Positions 42,692-50,938 of a DNA stretch of 64,000 bases are shown here, piece by piece (the stretch's first letter is position 1; the number at the start of each line of letters is the position of its first letter). The DNA comes from Acidaminococcaceae bacterium (GTDB lineage Bacteria > Bacillota > Negativicutes > Acidaminococcales > Acidaminococcaceae), in assembly GCA_022484685.1 (NCBI GenBank), contig JAKVKY010000003.1, forward strand, positions 53,828 through 117,827. Reading direction: 5' to 3'. The notes beneath the pieces are model-generated. The model saw only the letters and a program-made list of their open reading frames with translations, did not search any database and was not told where the DNA came from. A program made the position numbers and the translations under genes.

Positions 42692-43981
42692 TTATAAAAC
42701 TTCGTGCAGCACGATGGTCTGATCCCGGTTCGGGCCTACGGAAATAATTCCCAGAGGCACGCCGCTCACTTCGCTGATGCGCTGTACATATTTCTTGGCA
42801 TTAGCAGGCAGCTCGTCAAAGCTGCGGCACTTGCTGATGTCGCACAGCCAGCCGGCAAATTCTTCGTACACCGGTTTAACCCTGCCCAAAGTTTTCAGGC
42901 TGGCGGGGATCTGCTTGATTTCCACACCGTCGATGGTGTAACCGACGCACATCTTAATGTGGTCCATGTTCCCCAAAATATCCAGACGGGTAATGGCCAG
43001 GTAATCCAGGCTGTTCAGACGGGCGCTGTACTTGAGCATGAACGCATCCAGCCAGCCGCAACGACGGGGACGACCGGTAACCGTGCCGTACTCGTGGCCG
43101 GTCTCGCGAATCTTGTGGCCGTCGCCATCCTTATCCAACAGCTCGGTGACGAAAGGACCTTCGCCGACGCGGGTGGTATAAGCTTTTACTACGCCCACCA
43201 CATGGTCCAGATAGCAGGGGCCGATGCCGCTGCCGGTAGCCGCGTTGCCCGCGGTAGGATTGGAGCTGGTCACATAAGGATAAGTGCCGTGGTCGATGTC
43301 CAGGAACGTAGCCTGAGCGCCTTCGAACAACACATTTTTCTTCGCAGCAAAAATTTCGTCCAACACCACGCCGGTATCTGCCACGTACGGACGGAGCTCT
43401 TCGGCATAGGCCAGATATTCCTTGAGCATGGTCTCATAATCAAAAGGCTTACCGCCATAAATCTTGGTGATGATGGCGTTCTTAGCTTCCACGTTAATCT
43501 TTAACTTTGCGGCAAAAGTATCCGGTTCCATCAAATCGCAAATCCGGATGCCGGTCCGGGCTACCTTATCCATGTAGCAGGGTCCGATACCACCCTTGGT
43601 GGTGCCGATCTTGGCCTTGCCCAAAGCTGCTTCCTGCAGCTCGTCCAGGACCTGATGATAAGGCAGGACCACATGAGCCCGGTCGCTGATGACCACGCGG
43701 CTGATGTCCACGCCTTTATCCCGCATGTCCTTAATTTCTTTTAAGACCACGCCGGGGTTAATGACCACGCCGTTGCCTAAGACGCAGGTCTTGCCGGGAT
43801 ACAAGATTCCGGAAGGCAGCAAACGCAGCTTGTAAGAAACATTGTTCACCACCACGGTATGACCGGCATTGCTGCCGCCGCTGTAGCGTACTACCGCATC
43901 CGCTTTCTGTGCCAGATAATCTACGATCTTGCCTTTGCCTTCATCGCCCCATTGGGCGCCAATTACAACAACTGATGACAT
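42692..43981 (-). CDS. purA: Adenylosuccinate synthetase
   Basis: 429 residues. It joins IMP and aspartate using GTP in AMP synthesis. P-loop-like GAQWGDEGKGKIVDYL (about 8-23), the catalytic Asp/His region, SNAGHTVV, and TTKGGIGPCYMDK are standard. GAGGAGA lies before the ATG. It follows purB by 74 bases on the same strand. Confidence 0.98.
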   Translation of the reverse strand: MSSVVVIGAQWGDEGKGKIVDYLAQKADAVVRYSGGSNAGHTVVVNNVSYKLRLLPSGILYPGKTCVLGNGVVINPGVVLKEIKDMRDKGVDISRVVISDRAHVVLPYHQVLDELQEAALGKAKIGTTKGGIGPCYMDKVARTGIRICDLMEPDTFAAKLKINVEAKNAIITKIYGGKPFDYETMLKEYLAYAEELRPYVADTGVVLDEIFAAKKNVLFEGAQATFLDIDHGTYPYVTSSNPTAGNAATGSGIGPCYLDHVVGVVKAYTTRVGEGPFVTELLDKDGDGHKIRETGHEYGTVTGRPRRCGWLDAFMLKYSARLNSLDYLAITRLDILGNMDHIKMCVGYTIDGVEIKQIPASLKTLGRVKPVYEEFAGWLCDISKCRSFDELPANAKKYVQRISEVSGVPLGIISVGPNRDQTIVLHEVL

Positions 43982-44055
43982 AGCTGCATCTCCTCATCTA
44001 TAATCACAAACCAGATTCACTTTCTGCAAGCATAAACCAGATTTACTTTGTGTAA

Positions 44056-45348
44056 TCATAAACCGAAACGGGCAAAAATTTCGTCCACATGCCGCAGCAT
44101 AGGAGCCGGATCAAAGCAGGCATCAACTTCTTCTTTGGTCAGATATTTCTTCACGTCCGCGTCCATCTCCACGTTGGTACGGAAATCGGCGCCTTTGAGC
44201 CAGCGGGCCATGGCATTGCGCTGTACCCATTTGTAAGCGTCCTCACGCAGCACGCCTTTGTTCACCAGAGCGATGAGCAGGTTCTGGCTGTAAATCAAAC
44301 CGCCGGTCTTGTTCATGTTGGCGATCATGGCATCCGGATAAACCAGGAGCTTGTCGATGATATTGGTAAACTTGCGCAGCATATGGTCCAGGGCGATGGT
44401 CGCATCCGGCAGGATGACCCGCTCCACGCTGGAGTGGGAAATATCACGCTCGTGCCACAAGGTCACATCTTCCAGGGCGGCTACGGCGTAACCGCGCAGC
44501 AGACGGGCCATGCCGCTGACTTTTTCGCAGGTGATAGGATTACGTTTATGAGGCATGGCGCTGGAACCCTTCTGGCCGGGGGCAAAATATTCTTCGGCCT
44601 CGCGGATATCCGTACGCTGCAGGTTACGAATCTCGGTAGCCATCTTATCCAGGCTGCTGCCGATGATGGCGATGGTGGTAATAAAGTCGGCGTGACGGTC
44701 ACGCTGGATAACCTGGGTAGCTAAACGCACCGGGGTCAGGCCCAGCTTCTCGCACACATATTTTTCCACGAAGGGGTCAATATTGGAATAAGTGCCGACA
44801 GCGCCGGACAGTTTGCCGACAGCGATAAAACCGCGGGCTTGTTTCAGGCGCTCAATGTTGCGTTCGGTTTCGGCCATCCACAGCAGGAACTTCATACCAA
44901 AAGTCATGGGCTCGGCGTGGATACCGTGCGTACGACCGATCATCACCGTGTGTTTGAACTCAGCGGCGCGGCGTTTCAAAACGGCGTGGAACTTTTGCAG
45001 CAGGTCCAGTAAAATATCGGCGGCCTGGGCCATCATGATGCCCATGGCGGTATCTTTCACGTCGCTGCTGGTTAAACCTTTATGGATATATTTGGAAGCA
45101 GGTCCCACATATTCGGCCACGTTGGTCAGGAAGGCGATGATGTCGTGGTTGGTCACGGCCTCAATCTCGTGAATCCTTTCCAAACGGAAGTCCGCCTTGG
45201 TCTGGATATCATGCAAAGCATCGTCAGGCACCTGGCCCAACTTATTCATAGCCTCGCAGGCGGTAATCTCCACCTTCAGCATGGTCCGGAATTCATTTTC
45301 CAGGGTCCAGATGCTGCCCATTTCCTTACTGGTATAACGGTCAATCAT
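44056..45348 (-). CDS. purB: Adenylosuccinate lyase
   Basis: 430 residues from ATG 45348, where the usual MIDRYTSKEMGSIW start lies. It cleaves SAICAR and adenylosuccinate. The signature SSAMPHKRNPITCEKVSG (about 260-277) and TSSDVKDTAMG are present. A GGGGG-containing site precedes the start. The gap to dnaB holds a hairpin AGGAAGAG/CTCTTCCT (45392-45418), a possible weak terminator or processing site. Confidence 0.97.
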   Translation of the reverse strand: MIDRYTSKEMGSIWTLENEFRTMLKVEITACEAMNKLGQVPDDALHDIQTKADFRLERIHEIEAVTNHDIIAFLTNVAEYVGPASKYIHKGLTSSDVKDTAMGIMMAQAADILLDLLQKFHAVLKRRAAEFKHTVMIGRTHGIHAEPMTFGMKFLLWMAETERNIERLKQARGFIAVGKLSGAVGTYSNIDPFVEKYVCEKLGLTPVRLATQVIQRDRHADFITTIAIIGSSLDKMATEIRNLQRTDIREAEEYFAPGQKGSSAMPHKRNPITCEKVSGMARLLRGYAVAALEDVTLWHERDISHSSVERVILPDATIALDHMLRKFTNIIDKLLVYPDAMIANMNKTGGLIYSQNLLIALVNKGVLREDAYKWVQRNAMARWLKGADFRTNVEMDADVKKYLTKEEVDACFDPAPMLRHVDEIFARFGL

Positions 45349-45480
45349 TGTACAAAGCCCCCATTCCTTAAACTTTCCTATAAACAAGAAGAGGAAGAGG
45401 TCTCAACGCGCTCTTCCTGTTCTCATCAATCAACTTTTCCACCCATATTTTAACATTTTATGTGTCTGACTGCAAGTAAA

Positions 45481-46857
45481 CTATTGCGCCGTTTTCCTAG
45501 GCGGCAGGGCGTTCTTGTCCAGGCTCTGGAAACGGGTAATCTTGTTCTCGAAGAAGAGCGGGATGTTACCGATAGGGCCGTTACGATGCTTAGCCACGAT
45601 CAGTTCCGTCACGTTGGTAGGCTCTTCCCCTTCCTGTTTGTAATAATCTTCCCGGTACAAGAAAGCTACGATATCCGCGTCCTGTTCCAGAGAACCGGAT
45701 TCACGCAAATCGCTGAGCATGGGGCGCTTACTGGTACGGCTTTCCACGCCACGGCTTAACTGAGACAGGGCGATGACCGGCACGTCCAGTTCCCGGGCCA
45801 GAGCTTTCAGGTTACGGGAAATATCCGAAACTTCCTGCTGCCGGTTGTCCTGGTTGCTCTTCTTGCTGCTGCCCTGCATCAACTGCAGGTAATCCACCAC
45901 GATCAGGTCCAGGCCTTCCTGAGCCTGCAGACGGCGAGCCTTGCTGCGCATCTCCAGGGCAGTGATACCCGGTTTATCGTTAATAAAAATCTTGGCCTTG
46001 CTTAAACTATCGGCCGCTTTCCACAAATTACCCCAGTCTTCCTGGCCCAGACGTCCCAGCCGTAAATTCTGGGCATCGATGCGGGCCTCGCTGCACAGCA
46101 TACGCTGTACCAGCTGTTCCTGGCTCATTTCCAAGCTGAACATGGCCACGGATTTAGGTTTTTCGCCGGGCTTGGCGCCGCGGATGGCTACGTTGGCCAC
46201 AATATTTAAGGCCAGGGCGGTCTTGCCCATGGAAGGACGGGCCGCCAAAATAATAAAATCAGACGGATGCAGTCCGGCGGTCAGCGTATCAAAATCGATG
46301 AAACCGGTAGCAAGTCCTGTCAAATCGCCTTTGTTATCCGCCAGCTGTTCAATCTTATGGATGACGCCCGCCATGGATTCCTGCATCAGGATAAAATCTT
46401 TTTCCTGCTTGCGGTTGGCGATGGAAAGGATAGTACTCTCGGCCTGGCCGATGATTTCCTCCACGTCCCCGGTACCTTCAAAACCCATGCTGGCAATCTG
46501 GGTACCGCCGGCAATCAGCTGCCGCAGGGTGGATTTTTCTTCCACGATGTCCGCATGGTAACCGACGTTGGCTGCCGTAGGCACCACATTGGCCAGACTG
46601 GTCAGGTAGGCAATGCCGCCGATGTCATCCAGCTTGTTCAGCTTTTTCAAGGCATCCGTCACCGTCAGCAGATCCACCGGTTGCTGCTTGTTATGCAGTT
46701 CCAGCATGGCTTCATAAATAACCCTGTGGGCCTCCCGGTAAAAATCCTCGGCCTGCAGCTTATCCGCCACGATGGTCACTGCTTCTTTATCAATGAGCAT
46801 AGCCCCGAGCACGGCCTGTTCGGCCTCAATATTCTGGGGCGGTATTCTTTCCTGCAT
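45481..46857 (-). CDS. dnaB: Replicative DNA helicase
   Basis: 458 residues, hexameric helicase. The N-terminal DnaG-interacting domain opens with PPQNIEAEQAVLGAMLID. The RecA-like domain has Walker A AARPSMGKTALALN, Walker B LIVVDYLQLMQG, and the DIRES-like SDLRESGSLEQDADIV. It follows rplI, as in Bacillus. Confidence 0.98.
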   Translation of the reverse strand: MQERIPPQNIEAEQAVLGAMLIDKEAVTIVADKLQAEDFYREAHRVIYEAMLELHNKQQPVDLLTVTDALKKLNKLDDIGGIAYLTSLANVVPTAANVGYHADIVEEKSTLRQLIAGGTQIASMGFEGTGDVEEIIGQAESTILSIANRKQEKDFILMQESMAGVIHKIEQLADNKGDLTGLATGFIDFDTLTAGLHPSDFIILAARPSMGKTALALNIVANVAIRGAKPGEKPKSVAMFSLEMSQEQLVQRMLCSEARIDAQNLRLGRLGQEDWGNLWKAADSLSKAKIFINDKPGITALEMRSKARRLQAQEGLDLIVVDYLQLMQGSSKKSNQDNRQQEVSDISRNLKALARELDVPVIALSQLSRGVESRTSKRPMLSDLRESGSLEQDADIVAFLYREDYYKQEGEEPTNVTELIVAKHRNGPIGNIPLFFENKITRFQSLDKNALPPRKTAQ

Positions 46858-46908
46858 GATCTACTCCTGCACCACTTGCGCTTGCCGACTTACAAGTTAC
46901 TCTAAAAA

Positions 46909-47355
46909 TTACTCCGCATCCACGCGTACGTTGAACTCGCTGGCAATATCCGGATGCAGCTTGGCTACGGCCACATAATCGCCGGGGCCGTTCACCGGCT
47001 GCTTGAGTTCAATCTTACGACGGTCAATGTCCAGGCCGGTCTGAGCGATCAAAGCCTTGGCCACGTCCTTGCTGGTCACATTGCCAAACATCTTGCCGTT
47101 CTCACCCATCTTTACCGTTAGTTTAACAGTTACCTTGGACACCTGAGCGGCTAACATGGTCGCCTCGTCCTTGCGCTGAGCGGCGCGATGCTCCGCCACC
47201 TGTTTATCCACCACGGCCTGATGCTTGTTGGCCTTGGTTGCTTCCTTCGCTACGCCCCGGGGCAGTAAAAAGTTACGGCCGTAACCTTCCGCCACCTTGA
47301 CGATATCACCCTTCTTACCTAAAGCTTTCACATCCTGTAACAAAATAACTTCCAT
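46909..47355 (-). CDS. rplI: 50S ribosomal protein L9
   Basis: 148 residues. N-terminal domain [34 protein letters not shown] with the L9 signature, a long connecting helix, and a C-terminal 23S-binding domain. It lies between gdpP and dnaB. Confidence 0.98.
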   Translation of the reverse strand: MEVILLQDVKALGKKGDIVKVAEGYGRNFLLPRGVAKEATKANKHQAVVDKQVAEHRAAQRKDEATMLAAQVSKVTVKLTVKMGENGKMFGNVTSKDVAKALIAQTGLDIDRRKIELKQPVNGPGDYVAVAKLHPDIASEFNVRVDAE

Positions 47356-47452
47356 CTTTGTCCACGCCTCCGTTAAATTTAAACTCGCTATATTTCTGGC
47401 AACCTGCCGCTGCCGATTATCCTGGGCCGGAGCAGGTCACTTTTTGCTAAAC

Positions 47453-49573
47453 TTACTTGCCGCTGGACGTACCCACCTGGGCCGCCACCTCGGCTTCCGT
47501 CTTGGCTTCTTCCTCCTGACGGGCCGCTGTCTCATCCATCTGTTTCTTGGTCAGAGCGATGATCTGCTGTACCACGTCATCGGTCTTCACATTCTTTAAC
47601 TGCACGCCGGCCACCGTCTGGTGTCCGCCGCCGCCTAACTCTTCCATGATGACCTGTACGTTGACGCTGCCGTCGCTGCGGGCGCTGACGCCTAACGTAC
47701 CGTCCAAAAATTCGTTGACCACCACGCTGGCCACGATGCCGTTAATGCTGACCATGGCATCGGCGGCCTGAGCCGCGATGATAGAATGAGAACCGTCCTT
47801 GACCACGCCTTTATTAACGGCGATAGCCAGGCCCGGCAAAGGCGACTGGGCGGACGCGATAATCTTGTACCGTTCCCTAAAGGCGTTCAAATCATCCTTA
47901 AAGAGCTGCCGTACCAAGCTGGGGTCGGCGCCGCTCCGGCGCAAAAGTGCCGCCGCTTCAAAGGTGCGCTCGCCGGTCTGCACGGCAAAGTTCTTGGTAT
48001 CTACGATCAAACCTGCGTACAAAGCCGTAGCTTCCACGCTGCTAAATTCCAGGTTATCGTCAAAATAATGCACCAGCTCCGTCACCAACTCGCTGGTACT
48101 GGAACTGGAAGGTTCCAGATACTGCAGCAGCGTCCCGGGAATCAAATCTTCCGCCCGGCGGTGATGATCCACGATGATGCGGCGCTTGGGAATCGCTTCC
48201 AAAAGTTTTTTGCTGGCACAGAGCGGTTTGCGGTGGTGGTCCACCAGCATAAGCAGGCTGTCCGGCGTTACCATGGGCACTGCTTCGTCGCCCTTCACCA
48301 AAATCTTGGCATATTCCGCATCCTGCCCGGTCAAAACAATCTCGCCCGAGTTCAGCATGTCGGTAATCTTTTTCAGCGCCACGCTGGTGCCGCTGATGAC
48401 AATGTGCGTCTCTTTTTTGAGGGACAGGGCCATCTTAGCTACGCCGATGCAGCTGCCGATGGAATCATAATCCTCGTTCACATGGCCCATGACAAAAATC
48501 TTGTCGGCCTTGGCCATCTGTTCGTGAATGGTGTGCGCCACAATCCGGGCCCGCACCCTGGTACTCTTGGCCGTCACCGTGCTGGTGCCGCCAAAGAACT
48601 GGTTCTGACCGTTCACGATGACCACGGCCTGATCGCCGCCGCGGCCCAGGGCTAACTCCAGCGCCTTGCCCGCCGATTGATAAACTTCCTGCAGGTTGGC
48701 TCCGTCCACCGAAGCGCCGACACTTAAAGTCGGTTCAATCTTGTTTTCCAGCTTGATGGCCCGCACCTTATCCAGGATGGCAAACTTATCTTCCATGGCA
48801 TCCCGCAGGGCGGCATTACTCATGCCGGCCGAGAAACTATCCTTGGTGACCCGGCTCACAAACCCGTGCTCGTCGTCCACCCATTTGCTCAAAATTTCGG
48901 CCACGGCGCCGTCCACGTTGGCCCGGGCGCTTTCGCTGAGACCCTTCATCACGTCCTCGTAGTTATCAAAGCGGATATTGAGCAGACAAATCCGTTCGTT
49001 CTCGTATTTTTGTTTGAGCAGTTCCCGCTCGCTCACATCGGTCAAAAACAACATCAGGCCGTTCTTGGTATCGCTCAGGTTCTTGCGGCGGCTGTCCTTA
49101 AACTGAGTCTGCACGCAAAAATAACGCAGCATATAGTAGCGGCCCTCAATCTGGATCAGCTTATCGTCATCCTTGACGCACATGGTTTCAAAAGCGCTGG
49201 GTCCCAGCTCCGGAATAATTTCTTCCGGCCGCAGGCCTTCCACATTTTTCTGGCCCACATATTTCAGGAACAGCTCGTTCTTCCACTGCAGCAGACCGTC
49301 CTTGCCAAATACCGCCATGCCCACATCCAGATGGTCCACGGCATAGTAATGGGCCCGCTCAATATTCCGGATGATATTATCCAGGTACCCGGTGTACGAA
49401 CCCTGGCGGTTCCTGAGACCGCGGCGGGCATAGTACACCACCGAAGCAGCCAGGATGATGGCAGCGGGAATAAAATACACATGTTCCACGCTGAAAGCCA
49501 GCAGCAGGATCAAGATCAGGATCACATACAGCTTGATGTCCTGCCAGCCGTTAAAAAAGTTTTTGCTAAACAT
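47453..49573 (-). CDS. gdpP: Cyclic-di-AMP phosphodiesterase GdpP (YybT family)
   Basis: 706 residues. Two N-terminal membrane helices (about 13-48), a PAS-like domain, a degenerate GGDEF domain (about 175-305), then DHH and DHHA1 phosphoesterase domains. The metal motifs are seen as MGHVNEDYDSIGSCIG (about 348) and VDHHRR in the DHH block, with GGGGHQTVAG near the end. It hydrolyses c-di-AMP to pApA, controlling osmolyte and wall homeostasis. The DHH opening has Tyr where Asp/Ser is common, but all metal-type residues appear present. Confidence 0.95.
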   Translation of the reverse strand: MFSKNFFNGWQDIKLYVILILILLLAFSVEHVYFIPAAIILAASVVYYARRGLRNRQGSYTGYLDNIIRNIERAHYYAVDHLDVGMAVFGKDGLLQWKNELFLKYVGQKNVEGLRPEEIIPELGPSAFETMCVKDDDKLIQIEGRYYMLRYFCVQTQFKDSRRKNLSDTKNGLMLFLTDVSERELLKQKYENERICLLNIRFDNYEDVMKGLSESARANVDGAVAEILSKWVDDEHGFVSRVTKDSFSAGMSNAALRDAMEDKFAILDKVRAIKLENKIEPTLSVGASVDGANLQEVYQSAGKALELALGRGGDQAVVIVNGQNQFFGGTSTVTAKSTRVRARIVAHTIHEQMAKADKIFVMGHVNEDYDSIGSCIGVAKMALSLKKETHIVISGTSVALKKITDMLNSGEIVLTGQDAEYAKILVKGDEAVPMVTPDSLLMLVDHHRKPLCASKKLLEAIPKRRIIVDHHRRAEDLIPGTLLQYLEPSSSSTSELVTELVHYFDDNLEFSSVEATALYAGLIVDTKNFAVQTGERTFEAAALLRRSGADPSLVRQLFKDDLNAFRERYKIIASAQSPLPGLAIAVNKGVVKDGSHSIIAAQAADAMVSINGIVASVVVNEFLDGTLGVSARSDGSVNVQVIMEELGGGGHQTVAGVQLKNVKTDDVVQQIIALTKKQMDETAARQEEEAKTEAEVAAQVGTSSGK

Positions 49574-49585
49574 ACCTTACACCTC

Positions 49586-50578
49586 TTACTTACTTGGCGC
49601 CTGCTTGTTTCCTTCGCCCTGAGGCGGCTGTTTTTTCAGCTTGCGGAAATTAAAGAGCAGGTCGTAGGCGCCCACATACGTGAAAATCAGGGAAACCATC
49701 GGCATGAACATGGCGGCAAAACCCGCCGCGTACAACCAGATCCTGGAAAATCCCTTCACCCGTACAAACCAGTAGATCACCGCGAACGCCTGGATGACAA
49801 GCAGCACGCTGGTGATGGCCCACAGGTTGGCGCAAATCTTGAAATATAAACTGTCTTTCAAACCGGCGCTGTGCAGATAACTGATGGCAAAAAAAGCCAG
49901 GAAATAAATCGGCACCACCGCCTTGGGCATGTTCCAGTGTAAAAAATCCGGAAAGCCCTGGATAAACTGGCCCAGCCGCATGATAATCCTGCGGGCGGCC
50001 ACATAGTTGATAAAAGAAATGATTGGGGCGTAGAGCAGCAGCGCGCCCGGCAGAATAATCTTCATCATCTCGATGGACTGCTGGAACTCACCCTGCCATT
50101 GGATGGCGCTTTCGCCGCTCATACCGACGCTGGTCATAGCGTTGACCATCTGAGGCAGCGCCTGATCCAAACCGGTAAAGAAAGCCGTGATGGGATTGAT
50201 GCCCATCAGATAAAAAGCGATGGTGATATTGGCGCCGTAACCGATGAGGGCGCCGATGGAAGCCAAGAGCACCGTTTTCACCGGCGGTACCTTGCGATAC
50301 ATGCAGGTACCGGCAATAAGTGCCAGCACGCCGTACACGCCCAGGTAGAACAAACCCTGCAGCGGGTTGATGAGCATGGCTGCCAAAACGGAAGCCACGA
50401 TCAGGCTCAGCAGGCTCCATTTAAAACCGTGGCGCTGACCGCAGATCACTACCGGTAATGGCATGACCAGGTTGACGAAGATCGTCAGGAAAGGGATGTA
50501 GTAAAAAACTACGTTAAAGAGCACAGCGATGGCGGCGAAGATGGCTGCCTCCACCAGTGCTGAGGTTTTGTGGTTCAA
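49586..50578 (-). CDS. yybS: YybS-like DUF2232 membrane protein
   Basis: 330 residues from TTG 50578, supported by GGAGG 6 bases upstream and no nearby ATG. About eight hydrophobic segments and a short charged tail. DUF2232 proteins of the YybS type sit beside gdpP, rplI and dnaB in many Firmicutes; function is unknown, with suggestions of a transporter S-component-like fold. Confidence 0.88.
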   Translation of the reverse strand: MNHKTSALVEAAIFAAIAVLFNVVFYYIPFLTIFVNLVMPLPVVICGQRHGFKWSLLSLIVASVLAAMLINPLQGLFYLGVYGVLALIAGTCMYRKVPPVKTVLLASIGALIGYGANITIAFYLMGINPITAFFTGLDQALPQMVNAMTSVGMSGESAIQWQGEFQQSIEMMKIILPGALLLYAPIISFINYVAARRIIMRLGQFIQGFPDFLHWNMPKAVVPIYFLAFFAISYLHSAGLKDSLYFKICANLWAITSVLLVIQAFAVIYWFVRVKGFSRIWLYAAGFAAMFMPMVSLIFTYVGAYDLLFNFRKLKKQPPQGEGNKQAPSK

Positions 50579-50668
50579 AGTGTTCCTCCATGTATTTAGT
50601 GACAGTTCGACTTATATATTATACCACAGGTAGCAAATAATCCAAATTTTTCCTGGTAAATATTAGCG

Positions 50669-50798
50669 GCGGGGGACGGGGAGTCTTTGTTTCCGCACGC
50701 GCCTTGGCATATTTGTTCTTTAAAAAGTTAGTCGCCGCCGCTCCGGCGGCTTCGTCGTGCCTCAGCATAGTGCTGCACAAAGGCTCCCCGTCCCCCGC
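50669..50798. repeat. Palindromic intergenic element A
   Basis: Outer arms of 22 bases (50669-50690, GCGGGGGACGGGGAGTCTTTGT, and 50777-50798) pair with a single mismatch. Inside are a GCACG/CGTGC pair (50695-50699, 50756-50760) and a perfect GCCGCCG/CGGCGGC hairpin (50734-50750). On the minus strand the core reads ACGACGAAGCCG-hairpin-CGGCGACTA, shared with element C. It lies in the 360-base divergent gap between yybS and the first hybrid kinase; the remaining gap has a TATAAT at 50824-50829, probably for the kinase. Confidence 0.8.
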
Positions 50799-50938
50799 TA
50801 TTTATTTTCCGGATAAAATGGGATATAATTAATTAATAAATATGTCATACTATTCTAAATAAATTTCCGGAATTGCCTTAAGGATTATTTTCGTCTTCAT
50901 TATGTTCATTATGCTTGAAGACAGGAAAGAGGCTCATC

